Source: Chloranthus sessilifolius (taxonomy: Eukaryota > Streptophyta > Magnoliopsida > Chloranthales > Chloranthaceae). Taken from it: DNA of 64,000 bases. The notes under the pieces are model-generated. The model did no database searches, was not told where the DNA came from, and saw only the letters and a list, made by a program, of their open reading frames with translations. Positions 11,861 through 22,409 of the stretch are shown here, piece after piece. Within the stretch, counting starts at the first letter, position 1; each line of letters begins with the position of its first letter. Both the position numbers and the translations under genes were made by a program. The stretch covers positions 68,281,604 through 68,345,603 of the forward strand of contig CM037587.1 in assembly GCA_021018995.1 (NCBI GenBank), read 5' to 3'.

Positions 11861-13692
11861 TGTTGAGAACTAGAAAATACCATTTTTCACCCCTTAATCT
11901 GGGCCTTGATAGACCCTTGAGAGAACTAAATAAGTGTTTTAAGTGTTTGTTTTACAGCTAACAATAAAGGCAGGCTTAACCTTGAAAGTAGCTCAAAAGT
12001 GCCAAAAAGATGACATTCCATGTCAATCCAAAGGAAGAAGAAGAAGAAACAACCTCACTAGCTGTTGAAAGGTCTGAATTGAAGAGGCAAAGACGTGGTC
12101 TCAACCCAGAAAAGAAGTGTAGAGCAATTCGAACAGAAAAATGCACTACAGAGTACTTTTGAAGAACTGAACTGATAGCAAAGAACTCAAACTCTGAAAA
12201 GAACAAAAACTCGGGCTTAGCTTTGAAGAGCATCCGAACTCTTGAAGAGATGATTTACCTTTTCAAAAGAAGAAAACTCAATTCAATGCAGAACGTAACC
12301 TTGCGAAAAGAGCTTCAGGAGTTACAACACCTTGCGAAAAGCCCCCTAAACTTTGCGAAAAGGTATTCTGGAGGTTCTCAGCTTTTGCAAGGGCACTTCA
12401 GTAATCTTTTTCACGCGTCCCAACGCATTTAAAAACTTAGGGACATTCCAGAGGATTCTAAGCATAAAGCGAAGGCATATTCCACCCCACGTGAGCACCC
12501 AGAGATGAAATAACTTGGCGGGAACTTCTAGAAACTCTAACAAATTTTCAAAATGCATAACAGAATTGATGCCTTTTTCACCTAATTGGCTGAACCAGAT
12601 CGAGGAATTCTGATTGGCCAAAACAGATCTGGATCCTCGTGCTCGACTACCATTGGTCAATACAGATCTGAGCACCTCTGATTGGTTGATACACATCTGA
12701 GCTGGACTTGGGGAAAACTATAAATAGACGAACCATTTGCCCAATTGGGGCATCCAGATTTTGAGTTTCATTCCTATTCCCCCATTTCCAAACCAGATAG
12801 TTTGTCTGAAATCCCTGTAATAGCTTCACTTTTACTCACAATTGAGAGCTGTGAGATATTTCTGTAATTCAAAAGAGAGTTGTATTCAAGACTACAAATC
12901 AGAGGAAATTTATTTAATGGTGGATTTGAAAAGGTTCGTATATTCTCAATTGGACTCATGTTAAGGGTTCCCTCGATCTCCTTATTGCATTAGACTCCTT
13001 TAGATTTCTTGTTTTCATGCAATTTCCCTTGATTCATTAATCCTGTGAGAATTAGTGTTGGTAACCTAATCTCTCGCGGCATTTGTAGTGATGCTTCTTG
13101 TTCTAAACTAAGGCTTCGGATTAAAGACTATTGGATGGTTTGTGGCCATTAAAGTGGATAGACCATAGCCATAAGCTTAAACCTAATCCTTAAATTAGAT
13201 TTATTTCTCTTACATCTGCGCTTGTAGCCAGATGAAGATTGGTTCATCTCTCAGTTGAGCTGCAGTCATTCTCATTAGATTTCAAGGACCAAATAAAAGT
13301 TAGATATTACTTCTCCAATTTTTATAAGTTTACCTCAAACATTCCCCCAACTCGGATCTGGATCATTTAGTTTAACTTTTACTTTTATCATTTAGTTAAT
13401 GTGACAAATTCAACCTCCCATCTTATGTGCTTTCTAGATAGGATAAGAGGCCAGATTTGGTAGCTCAGATCTGGAGGTTTATCTTGCATTTTAGATAAAT
13501 TCTCTGTGGACGATCTTTCACTCACTTATATTTAAAACTTGCTACAATTGGCCCTGATCTTGCCGGCTAGTTCACTTCTACCTGTGCTGATATTTCCTTA
13601 TTCTTATTAATATTCTAGATTCAGTATAATTTAGCAGTTGCAAACCTGTTTTCAAAATACACATAAATCAAGCACACTAAGAAGCAACAACA
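11861..13692 (+). repeat. E1 3' LTR, complete
   Basis: 1832 bp, beginning TG (after the polypurine tract) and ending CAACAACA, exactly where similarity to the 5' LTR stops. TATA box at 12719-12727. The U3 part holds three CTTGCGAAAAG/CTTTGCGAAAAG motifs at 12301-12362. The first 478 bases have no counterpart in the window because the 5' LTR is truncated. Confidence 0.92.
12719..12727 (+). promoter_or_regulatory. 3' LTR TATA box (TATAAATAG)
   Basis: Same sequence and context as 364-372 of the 5' LTR. About 360 bases upstream lie the LTR copies of the CTTTGCGAAAAG motif. Confidence 0.68.
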
Positions 13693-14674
13693 TGCCTCAC
13701 GGTTTTTGGCAGACCTATCCTCAGGTAGTCACTTAACATTATCAGGTCTCACCAATGTCCAGTCAACTGTTTGACCAACACAGAGTTCTTGGGGCAGGTG
13801 TTACATTCTTCCTTCCTAGTTCAGTTTAGATTCGATTTAGGATTTGTTTCTTAGTTGAAATCGATATTCTAGGGCCTTATACATTTATAAATAATGACCC
13901 TAGGTTTAGGAATAGTTTAGCTTTGAGCCTAGAGCTTTTTGCTCATAATTTTAGGTTTTCTTTGTAGGTTTAGTTTCTTTTCTAGATTTGCGAGAGTTTG
14001 TGAGATTGAGGGCTTTGTAATCATTGTTCTATGATCGATTCAGCGATGATGAAGATCATAGCAATGATGTGCGGCTAAAACGTCCATAAGCTTGGGATCT
14101 CTTGTACTATCGAAGATAAGTAAATAATTTAATTTCTATTTCTCTCTTATTTTGAATTTCGTTTATGGTATGATTGCACGCTTGATGTTCTGAGAATAAT
14201 CGTGAATGGGAGATTGTAAATGTTTAATTTTATTTAGTTTAATCCTAGTGGCCTTGTATGGATTGGGGTTGGATTAGATAGGATATTCACCAACAGCCTA
14301 GGCCTTGTAGGATAGTTTTAGTTGGCTATGTGTAATGATGTCTTGATGTTTAGATTTATCTAATCCATATATGAAGTGATAGAGCTTGTAGCCTAGAGGA
14401 GGAGTTTCTGGAATTCGAAATAGATTAGGAATAAGATGTGAGTTATTTATGAATCTACGTTTAAAGGGATCCCAGGTTGTTTTTTCACTATTTTCCAAAT
14501 CTGTTTGACTTATTTTTCTAGTTAACTTAATTAGGATTTTACTTTTATAAAAAAAACCCCTTTCTAGTAAAGGGTTAGTTTAGATAAATGACTAGTCCCT
14601 GTGGTTCGACACCCTTGTACTCGCCATTCTGCTTCGAACTTGTGTACTTGCAAGGTTTAAATTTAAAACGATCA
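13693..14674 (+). repeat. E2 5' LTR, right portion
   Basis: AT-rich, no ORF. It ends ...AAACGATCA, six bases before the primer-binding site, and contains CCCTGTGGTTCGACACCC near its end, a pattern common in the U5 of Athila/Tat LTRs. The left limit is set by the E1 insertion; the few bases next to E1 could be older flank. Confidence 0.6.
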
Positions 14675-14680
14675 AGTTTT

Positions 14681-14698
14681 TGGCGTCATTGTCGGGGA
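14681..14698 (+). other. E2 primer-binding site, tRNA-Asp type
   Basis: TGGCGTCATTGTCGGGGA matches the tRNA-Asp primer complement except for three C-to-T differences. Spacing from the LTR is identical to E1. Confidence 0.75.
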
Positions 14699-14912
14699 CT
14701 ACGGTTTTATTTGAACTATTGCCTTTTAGTTACTTTGTATTAGTAATTTTTCTAATTCTAGTTTACGTTTTTCCAGATTTGGAGACTGAGGTCCGAGCCT
14801 ATCGAAGCTTCGAAGGGGACGCCCGCGAGAGGCCAAGGTATACACATTTGTTTTCAAATTTAGTTAGGATTTTATAGTCGTATTTGCATTTCTTAGTTTA
14901 TGTCTTTGCGAT

Positions 14913-15896
14913 ATGGAGTTTCCCTCAAATTTGATGGCCCAATCTTTTTATGGGTTTAATTATGTGATTCCATACCGCAATTGGGATGAATATGGAGGAA
15001 TGGTCCTATTCGGTGGGTCCCAAATCGGGGTTGTAAATTAAATCAGACTTTTGTGCCAAATTTCATGGAGTTCCTATTTCAAAGATCAAATTTTAACCAA
15101 GATAGGTGAACTCCAATCCCGTAAGGAAAGTTATATTGATTCACTCTGCTCCTATAACAAGGATCTTGCGAAACTTCAATATAAAATGGGGCAATTGGTC
15201 GCTGCTATGGCTAGGAGGGCTGATACCTTGACTAGCCAACCAATATGCATTCCACAAGACCAGGAGTTGAGAGGAGGAACTACCTCCGCCTATGAGCCTG
15301 AAGATGAAACCATGACCCTTTGGGTCGGACATGAGGCAGATTACAAGAAAGATTTTGTTGGCCCATATATGATTGAAACACCAAAAGATAGCCAACCAAT
15401 TTGTGTTACTCCTCTCATACCAAAAGACCATTTGCATAAGGAGGACACAATTCGTTGTTTTACATCGATTGAGCAATCGAGCATTACATATGAGGCACCT
15501 TATGTGCCTAGAGATCCATTTCTACAATGCTTAGACAGACCCTCAAGTCGATTGGTTGTAAATAATGATGTATTCAGTACTCCTAAATTGCCAACACATA
15601 CTGAATCTGAATATGTCATGGTTTATAGGGTGGATGAGGTGGTTGAAAGTCCACCCACAAAAAGCCTCAAGACCCTAATTAATAGAAAGGGCAACCAAAG
15701 CATGTTATATGGACAACCCTTTCGTGTGTCTCTCGTGGTTTGTGGGGGTTCGACTGAAGACCGAATAAACTTAGCACTTCTTGGGAGGCAACCCAAGCCC
15801 TTGTACATTATTAAATTAGGATTTTTATTTTTATTTTTAGATTTAATAAATTTTATTTGTGTGCAGGTTTTAGATGTAGAAATAAATACAAAATAA
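14913..15896 (+). pseudogene. E2 unrecognised ORF, one internal stop
   Basis: One frame runs from ATG 14913 (MEFPSNLMAQSFYGFNY) through a single TAA near 15039 and on from 15051 to 15896, about 327 codons. A helical/coiled segment (QILTKIGELQSRKESYIDSL) comes first, then a polar stretch without known motifs. The C-terminus is hydrophobic and derives from the 3' untranslated sequence, so the true protein may end earlier, near the GGSTEDRINLALLGRQP stretch. I do not recognise the family: no gag major-homology pattern, zinc knuckle or protease. It may be a gag-like or structural protein of a non-autonomous family. Confidence 0.5.
15780..15797 (+). other. Short perfect hairpin CTTGGGAGGCAACCCAAG
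   Basis: Six-base-pair stem (CTTGGG/CCCAAG) with an AGGCAA loop. From memory, a GGGAGGCAACCC box recurs near the end of coding regions in plant Athila/Tat-type elements. Its role is unknown. Confidence 0.55.
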
Positions 15897-15916
15897 TAAT
15901 AATAATAATAATAATA
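15892..15916 (+). repeat. (AAT)n microsatellite
   Basis: About eight AAT units, followed by a G8 run at 15931-15938. Confidence 0.9.
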
Positions 15917-15969
15917 TGGTTGTATTTTAAGGGGGGGGACAGAAAACTCATTGCTTTCTGTCCATTCTC

Positions 15970-16430
15970 TATTGGTCGAAACTTTATTTCGACCGCTCGA
16001 GTTCTATTCAGCAGCCTCAGGAAGAGTTGAGACAGAGAGCACATTGCTCTCTCCCTCAACTTGACCGGTCGAGAATGGTTCTCGATCGATCGAAATTATA
16101 TGAAATAGAGATATCATCATCTCTGTTCACTTTCGATCGGTCGAGTTTGTATCTCATCCGGTCGAGATGCCATTTTGAAAAGAAAAATCAAAATAAAATA
16201 AAATAAAATAATAAAAAATAAATATATAAACAGAAAAAAATAAAAGAGAGATTTGTAGAGATTTTACATCTCGACCGGTTGAGTTTTGGGCACTACTTCA
16301 GAACGAGTAGGGCAGAGAGGCTACCTCTCTGCCCCATTTTGACTGGTCGAGATATCCATCTCGACCGATCGAGTTAGAGTAATCAAGCCTATTTAAAGGC
16401 CTAGAGACTGATCGAAACCCTCTTTCGACC
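15970..16430 (+). promoter_or_regulatory. E2 cluster of TCTCGACCGGTCGAGA palindromes
   Basis: About eleven full or half copies, for example around 15973, 15988, 16062, 16080, 16132, 16158, 16269, 16340, 16359, 16409 and 16424. Variants differ at the central C/T positions and flanking base. AT-rich DNA separates the two halves of the cluster. A TATA-like TATTTAAAGGC follows at 16390-16400. Inference: operator-like sites of this family. Confidence 0.6.
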
Positions 16431-16533
16431 GACCCTTTCCCCTTTTTCTATCTGTTTCCCTCTCCTTTTGAGGCCGTTGGTCCCGCTCCTCATACAATAC
16501 AAGAAGAGCCACAGACCAGCCATATTTTCGAGC

Positions 16534-16568
16534 CCATGGATAGCACGGATACCAGTACCTCTTTCTTT
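16534..16568 (+). other. Possible residual first exon after the E2 palindrome cluster
   Basis: ATGGATAGCACGGATACC opens a short acidic/polar peptide (MDSTDTSTSFF) that runs into a good splice-donor pattern (G|GTATGT). It lies about 140 bases after the TATA-like box. It could be the start of a lost accessory gene; no continuation is seen. Confidence 0.2.
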
Positions 16569-16680
16569 GGTATGTATATTTGGTGCTTGTACATTTACTG
16601 CTATATTTTTTTTATTTTTGTGCCCTATTGTCATGTTTTCTGGTTTACTTCTTTTATACAATGAGGGCATTGCACCATTC

Positions 16681-16691
16681 AGGTTTGGGGG
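16681..16691 (+). other. E2 polypurine tract
   Basis: AGGTTTGGGGG preceded by ACAATGAGGGCATTG, the usual sequence at the 3' end of Athila/Tat-like internal regions. Confidence 0.75.
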
Positions 16692-17158
16692 TGTTTGTAC
16701 TTATTTTTGTGATTCGCGTTCCTACATTGTTGCATCTTTTAGCGACCACTATTTTGGAACCCTCAAAACCACAATTTTGTGTAGTTTTTAAACCATCATA
16801 TGCTTTATTTTCTCGTAGTTTTTGAACTGTAGCTTTTGATGCATGTGAATTGTTATTTTAAAATATTAGTGCCATGTTAGGACTACTGTTGTGTAGGATT
16901 ATTAATTCCAATGTGAACATTTAAGGATAGGTATGAATTTCATGTTTAGAAAAAATTTTGCACTTCTACCATGCTTAAGTCCGAAAATCAAAGGTTTAGT
17001 TTAAATTTTGAATTTTAGGATTCTAGGAAAGACTACACCCAGTGAGCTTTAAATCTATTTTCTCGTTCTTGATGAGTGTATATAAATTCAGAGTATTTTT
17101 TAATTCGTGCTTACTTGTTTAACCTCGTATGCTGTATCTTGGTTTGTTTATTTGCAAC
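16692..17158 (+). repeat. E2 3' LTR, left portion
   Basis: Starts TGTTTGTACT immediately after the polypurine tract and is cut at 17158 by the end of E4's LTR. Contains ACACCCAGTGAG at 17035-17046. No coding sequence. Confidence 0.62.
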
Positions 17159-17785
17159 TGTGGAATCTCTCGTGAGTCCCGTCGTGATGATGCACTCGTA
17201 AGGAAAAATATAGAGTCGCCACCTGGAGCTTTTGGTGTCCCAGGAAACCTAAATCAGTATTAAAAGTATCGAAGTGTAAAAATGTGACTTTGATTCACCG
17301 GTCTAATGCCAAAGGCTCTTGGGTAGGGGCTTCGGTTTTCGATCAGGAAGGTGTTAGGCACCTGATCAACCTGCTCGAAAGTGGTATCTACTTATGGCCA
17401 AATGAAAGGAAAAATAAAAATAAAAAGGGGGCACTTCCGCTTGCCCAAAGGCACTATGATCCTATCAGGCTCTCCACAAAAATAAAAAATTCAAAGGCGT
17501 AACAGCTGTGAACCTTCGCGTGGGTGCACTTGATGAGCTTCCGATAGCTTAAAAGGTTGAAAGATGGGTTCTAATCTCTAAGGCTTGGTAGCTAAGAGAT
17601 AGAAGAAGAAGGCTAAAGGTAGTTCTCACCTAGGCTAAGGGGTTTTTAATGGAAGGTGGGGGATAAAGGATGGTTTTGAATTCTGAAATTTGTATGGGTT
17701 TGGTGCACCAAATGGGAGAAAGAAATCTCTAATCTTTCTCTCTTCGGAAAAATTTTCAAGCCCTTTTAAAGGGAGGGGTGGCTCT

Positions 17786-17794
17786 CTATTTATA
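17786..17794 (-). promoter_or_regulatory. E4 LTR TATA box
   Basis: CTATTTATA on the plus strand is TATAAATAG on the minus strand, matching the TATA boxes of the E3 LTRs (22401-22409, 38522-38530). Confidence 0.65.
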
Positions 17795-18059
17795 GGAAAT
17801 GAGAGGCATAGGAGGGTACTTAAGAGCTAATGTGATTAGCAATTAGGTAATCCTAAATCTAAAGATTTTGGGTTTTTCAAGGTCATGGATAGGTATGAAA
17901 TTGGGTTCAATGGTAGATGATAGGGTGGGGTTTCAAAGGGCTAAAGGGTTGCAAATAGAGTTAATGGGGGTGTAACAGTCTTAAAGAAACCCACCCTAAA
18001 CATTGGATGGTCAACAAGTCAAACCCGAAAAGTAAAATTTGGGCAAAATCCCAAAAGTA

Positions 18060-18300
18060 CTGTAGCTAAGCCTAGCGTGTATATTACACATGCTAGGCAT
18101 ATGTACAATGCCTTTGAGAAGTTCAGAGCCTGCCATGGGGCCCACACTCTGGAAGAAGAAGGCTTATTTTGCCTAGTGTGTATATTATACATACTAGGCC
18201 AAATTCTTGCAGAAATGGCTTAGCGTGTATTTTATTCACGCTAGGCAAAATTTCTTCAGAAATGGCCTAGCATGTATATTATATACGCTAGCCAAGAAAC
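18060..18300 (-). promoter_or_regulatory. E4 LTR palindrome cluster (GCGTGTATATTATACACGC)
   Basis: Four imperfect palindromes flanked by CCTA...TAGG, near 18073, 18172, 18219 and 18263. They lie upstream of the LTR TATA box on the minus strand. The same motif recurs at 19474-19572 and 40550-40625, next to the two antisense genes. Confidence 0.65.
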
Positions 18301-18648
18301 CCTCATTTCTGCCTAATTTTCGAATTGCCATAACTTTCGATGTATGGCTTGGATTGAGGCAATTCTTGGCCTGTTGAAAAGCTAGGAACCTCTATTTTCC
18401 AATGGTATACGATTTGGTTCCAGCAAAAGTCCCTGTAAGTTTTGGAACACCTCCCTCCCACCATTGCCCGAAAGGGTTCGAAGTAGGTCTGGGAAGAGTT
18501 TCAAGGGTGTAGGGTTAACTCCCAAGGGTCGGGCATAGGCTTCTAAGGGTTTAGGTTGAGTTCTAAGGGTTTGGGAAGGTTCCTAAGGGTATGGGAGATT
18601 CTCGAAGTATGTTTCGATCTGTCCTTGGGCCAAATTTGGGTATCTACA

Positions 18649-18671
18649 GATGCCCCTCTTTGGTATCCGAT
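18649..18671 (-). other. E4 polypurine tract
   Basis: Minus strand reads ATCGGATACCAAAGAGGGGCATC directly before the LTR TG; E3 has the same sequence at 37628-37647 in plus orientation. Confidence 0.8.
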
Positions 18672-19768
18672 AACTAATGATCGAATGAGAAAGAAAAAGA
18701 CATTCGAAGAGGCCCAAGGCATGCTAATGGGTCCGCCATATTCAAAGCGAACCTCAAACATAAAATGATAACTGGTGAGTATACGGAAGCCCTATATGTC
18801 GGGAAAAATGTCCGTTCCTCAAGGCTATTAGTCCCCAAGCGCATAGTGATATTACTGGGCATGACCGAGATGGTCTGAGTTGCGAAAGCCCAATCTGCTG
18901 GGAAAAATGCCCGCTCCTCGATATGATTTGATGAGGTGTGATGTTTGAGTTTCATTATGAACAAAATAGCCCTGCGAGCAGGGGGGGTGATCGACCTATA
19001 CTTAAAGATTGATGCGAAACAAAGATGCGAAGATCCCCAGTTTGTGTTCAATCATATGAGGCATTGATTGCCCCATTCGATTGGTCACGGGTGCCCCTAC
19101 GAGAGGTAGGGTTCGAGGTTTCTGAGCGAACTCATCAATCTCGAAGAAAATTTAGCACATCTACCCAAGCAGAGAAAATATTAATGTCCCAACACTTTTT
19201 GGGAGTGTGTGCTGCTTTTGATAAGTCACATATTTTTGTTATTTTATTTTTAATGTATTTTTTGTTTTGTTTTTATTGTTTGTTCGAGATTTTGAGAGTG
19301 CTCATCGTCCCTAACATTTTATTTTTGCACAATCCTTAAGCGGGTCGAATGGAAGTCGACGTGCTTCTTGGGACGTGTGCCACCATCTCTATTTTTTCTA
19401 TTTTTTATATTTTTTAGGGTTACACATACGCATGCACCTAAAAAGGAACACACATGTGTAAGGGAGGATTTAAGCCTAGTGTGCATATTATACACACTAG
19501 GCTAGATCTGGCAGAATTGTGCATCTGGCAACATTAAGCCTAGCTTTTATATCATACACGCTAAGCCAAATGATGTCTTAAATCAACCAGGCTTGAGCAG
19601 AAAAGAGTATTTGTCAAATATCTCTTTCTCCCTCTCTCCTAAACAAAACCGGGAGACCCTTTTTGTGTTCCTTGGATTCGATTCGAACCCCGACATTATG
19701 CCGGTGTTCAACATTGTAGATTAATCATGCTCCCTCCCGCCGGATCTAGGGTTTATTTCACTTTTAAG
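18672..19768 (+). other. E4 spacer and upstream region of antisense gene 1
   Basis: 18672-19200 matches the complement of E3's 3' spacer (the ACTGGGCAT/TGATCGAATG context near 37400-37640) and holds no ORF. Two palindromes of the E4 motif lie at 19474-19572. The exon-like TCTCTCCTAAACAAAACC...TTTTAAG segment ends at a donor GT at 19769-19770. Likely the antisense gene's promoter and 5' leader. Confidence 0.5.
19474..19572 (+). promoter_or_regulatory. E4 palindrome pair upstream of antisense gene 1
   Basis: Two GCCTAGYGTG...ACACTAGGC-type imperfect palindromes (about 19476-19502 and 19542-19568). They lie 0.2-0.3 kb before the first predicted splice donor (19769) and about 0.85 kb before the ATG at 20391. 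Confidence 0.6.
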
Positions 19769-20390
19769 GTAATCATTTTAAACCCTATTTCTTTTGATTT
19801 ATCTTCCTTTTTCTTCAATTTGGTTAGGGTTCTTGGATCTAGATGATTTCCTTTGCATGTATGATTTATTTTGTGAAGGTTGCATCCATTTGCATGAATT
19901 TTTGTTTGAAAATGGGTGTATTTTGATCTTTTATATTGATTTTTTTTGGAAAATGGATGAGTTTTTGTTCGAAAATCTTGATTCCTCTCCATACAAGCGT
20001 GATCTTGACTTTTGAAATACATGGTGGAAAAAGGTGATTCGATTTTCATTTTTTTTTGAATGCATCCCCACCCATAATTTCAATGTGTATGCATTGTGGG
20101 GATTTTTTAACCAAAATATTGAGAGGAAGAAATATGTTTTTCCTAAAACTGAAATGTGGGGGCTGTTTTGGGGCTATCCTTTGATGCCCTCTCTGATTTT
20201 AATACAAAAGTGATGATTTTTCCTCTATTTTTTTATTTATTTAAAGGTTCTTGTGTGAATGAGGCATACTCACCTTCCTTTGATATGATACTCCTTAACC
20301 ATGCCCTTGATGGCTTGATTTTGATTTTCGGTCAATGGTGATGATGATTTTTTTCTTTTTATATATCTACTGCCGGTTCCCCTTTTTAGG

Positions 20391-21518
20391 ATGTCGAGTG
20401 AAGAGGACCAAGGCCATGAGGGTGGTCCCAACGTGATTTATGGTACTATAGGGGAGCACCTTATTCAAGTGCAGCGCTCCTCCTGTGACTGGTGGGATAT
20501 GCAGGGCGAAGCAGCTAGCAGTGGGTTACTGCATTAGCAGTACACCCGCATCTCCAACTTTCGCATAGCCAGTAAGGTAAAAGATGTATCCCTTGGTTGT
20601 TCTTCTCTACTCGGGCCTCTTGGTTTTTAGATCTGACATTCCTTATTATTTCGATGCAGTCTCTTCCCCCAATCATGTTTTACGGAGGTTGGTTTGACCT
20701 TCAGCGCCTCTACATTCATCTTCCCCAGGTTGTGAGGTTCCTTCTGGCCTAGGCTGGCTTTGGGGACTTCTTTTCATGCCCGGCTATGAAGGGGATAAGG
20801 CCTACGTGAAGGCCCTGGTGGAGCGATTTTGTCTTAAGACGATGACCTTCCACATGTCCGTAGCAGAGATGACCATAACCCCTATGGATTGGTCTATGAT
20901 TACTGGGATCGGGATAGGAGGGATACTAGTGGTTTGCCCTTGTGTACCAGATCGTGTAGAGGTGATTGAGTTGATCGGGGATTACCCTTCTTCCCGGGAT
21001 ATGACAAGCTCCGAGGTCAAGCTATCCTGGTTGGCAGACCAGTTCGACGCTGACGAGTTGGTGGATCTGAACCAGCTGGATATGGATATTGTCATTGAGC
21101 CCGAGCATGCACTGATGCTAGCTCATATCGCGCTCCTCTTCCTACTGGGTAAGACTATTCTTACCAATGCTAGTGGTGGCCATGTCTCGCTATCCCTTCT
21201 CAGTCTGATGAGAAACTGGGAGAATGTGCATCGTTTTGACTAGGGTGGTGCTGGGTATGCTGTGTTGATGGCCAATTTGGTTAGGGCCTTAGTTGGGGAT
21301 GTGGCCTTTGTTCTCGGCTTTTGGCTCGAGATTAAGGTGATTTTTTAACTCTTTTATCACTCATGGCTTGTCTTCTAGCTTGCTTCTGACATGTTTTTCT
21401 ATTTGTTCATCCTTTCAGATTTAGGGGTATTTACATTTTCAGCCGGGCCGCACCCTCCTCTTCTCAGACGAGTTCACGTACCCTCTTATGAGCTGTTGGC
21501 ATATGAGTCGTCGCTGGG
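20391..21518 (+). pseudogene. E4 antisense gene 1, 5' part: plant mobile domain (PMD) protein
   Basis: Spliced gene opposite to E4's own coding strand. A leader intron (19769-20389, GT...AG) ends one base before ATG 20391 (MSSEEDQGHEGGPNV). Coding exons: 20390-20576, 20660-21336 and 21419 onward, with consensus GT/AG ends. The PMD core is clear: TMTFHMSVAEMTITPMDWSM, then LMLAHIALLFLLGK and MANLVRALVGDVAFVLGFW. Defects: TAG near 20535, TAG and a frameshift near 20750-20776, TAG at 21241-21243. PMD proteins (e.g. MAIN/MAIL in Arabidopsis) are nuclear and linked to transposon silencing; many plant transposons carry copies. E3 interrupts the fourth exon at 21518. Confidence 0.8.
21514..21518. 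repeat. Target-site duplication of E3, left copy (CTGGG)
   Basis: CTGGG immediately precedes the E3 5' LTR and is repeated at 39233-39237 immediately after the 3' LTR. A 5-bp duplication is standard for Ty3/gypsy integrase. Confidence 0.93.
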
Positions 21519-21904
21519 TGTAGACACCCAAATTCGGCCCAAGGCCCGATCAATCTGTACTTCAGGAGAGATGTACCCCTGTGCTTCCGATGGCACCCCC
21601 CTGAACCCTTAGGAACCTACCTAGACCAGTAGGAATCACCCTAAAACCTTTAGAGCCATTCCCCCAATCCTTAGAAGTCACCCCTACACCCTAGAATCCC
21701 TTCCCAGACCTAACTTAAACCCTTCTGGCGGTTGATGGGAGGAGAGATACAGAATTTCACACAGACCAGTACCATAGATGAGCCATATACCATTGGAAAG
21801 AGGACTTCTTCAGCTTTCTAACGAGCCAAAGATCACCCAATTTGGAGCTACGGTTCAAAAGTTATGGCCGTTTTAAGTTTCACATAAAATCATAGATTTT
21901 AGGC

Positions 21905-22125
21905 AGGCGTGGATATTACATACGCCCAAGCAATTTAGCCCCAGATTAGTCAGGCATATATATTATATATGCCTGCCTATTTTGGGGGAAATTTGGTCGG
22001 GTGTATATAATATATACGCCCAGCATAGGTGGGACCCGGCACGGGCTTCATCTTCTCAAGGCTCCCCTGTTTTTGGTGAAGTTTACTGTTCCTAAACTGG
22101 GCGTATATAATATATACGCCCAGCT
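21905..22125 (+). promoter_or_regulatory. E3 LTR palindrome cluster (GCGTATATAATATATACGC)
   Basis: Four copies, near 21908, 21953, 22000 and 22102, at least two nearly perfect with GGGC...GCCC flanks. They lie in U3, about 280-490 bases upstream of the TATA box. The 3' LTR has the same four (38029-38245). Confidence 0.75.
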
Positions 22126-22400
22126 TAGCTACAGTAACTGTCATTAGTAGCTCGAATTTCCTCCATCTAGTTTGACCCTTTGACCATCCCCTTGGTTGAG
22201 GTGGGTGTCTTGAGATTGGTTGCACCCCCTTTGAGCTTATTGGCAACCCTTAAGTCACCCATGGTCTCACCCCATCATCCGCCATTGAAGCCAGTTTCCC
22301 AAAACCCTAGGACCTTGAAAACCCAAAAAACCTTAGATGGGGGATTACCTAATTGCTAAACCAATTAGCTCTTAAGTAAGCCCCTAACCCATCCCTTCTC

Positions 22401-22409
22401 TATAAATAG
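22401..22409 (+). promoter_or_regulatory. E3 5' LTR TATA box
   Basis: TATAAATAG in CTTCTCTATAAATAGAGAGGCC; conserved at 38522-38530 in the 3' LTR. Confidence 0.75.

Larger units (their letters stand above)
1..13692 (+). mobile_element. E1: Athila-lineage Ty3/gypsy retrotransposon, 5' end outside window
   Basis: Seen: a 1361-bp sequence at the window start recurs at 12339-13692, bracketing a tRNA-Asp-type primer site, gag, protease, RT, RNase H and integrase in that order, then an extra ORF region and a polypurine tract. The protease has the DLGASVNLLP motif and the integrase C-terminus has the [18 protein letters not shown] block; both are typical of Athila. From the full 3' LTR (1832 bp) about 0.5 kb of the 5' LTR lies left of the window. 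All ORFs are interrupted by stops and frameshifts, so the copy is not expected to be autonomous. It appears inserted in or beside the 5' LTR of E2. The target duplication cannot be checked because the left flank is not visible. Confidence 0.92.
13693..17158 (+). mobile_element. E2: small, probably non-autonomous Athila/Tat-like LTR element, both LTRs truncated
   Basis: Seen: LTR-end sequence, a tRNA-Asp-type primer site at 14681-14698 with the same AGTTTT spacer as E1, one ORF, a polypurine tract at 16681-16691 and then an LTR start (TGTTTGTACT). The internal region is only 2.0 kb and encodes no protease, RT or integrase. The 5' LTR part (13693-14674) and the 3' LTR part (16692-17158) do not overlap. 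This fits E1 having cut off the left part of one and E4 the right part of the other. The class (LARD/non-autonomous Athila-like) is inferred from layout. Confidence 0.7.
17159..18648 (-). repeat. E4 3' LTR (reverse complement)
   Basis: 1490 bp. On the minus strand it begins TGTAGATACCCAAATTTGG (E3: TGTAGACACCCAAATTCGG) and ends in CACA at the E2 junction. It shares the GAGTCGCCAC...GGAGCTTTTGG and CGATCAGGAAGG segments with the complement of E3's LTR, but is clearly more diverged than E3's two LTRs are from each other. The flank at 17154-17158 (GCAAC) would be one target-duplication copy; the partner is not visible. Confidence 0.88.

Noticed and set aside
16468..16825. Hydrophobic plus-strand ORFs
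   Set aside because: They cross the polypurine tract and LTR start of E2 and read T-rich untranslated sequence.
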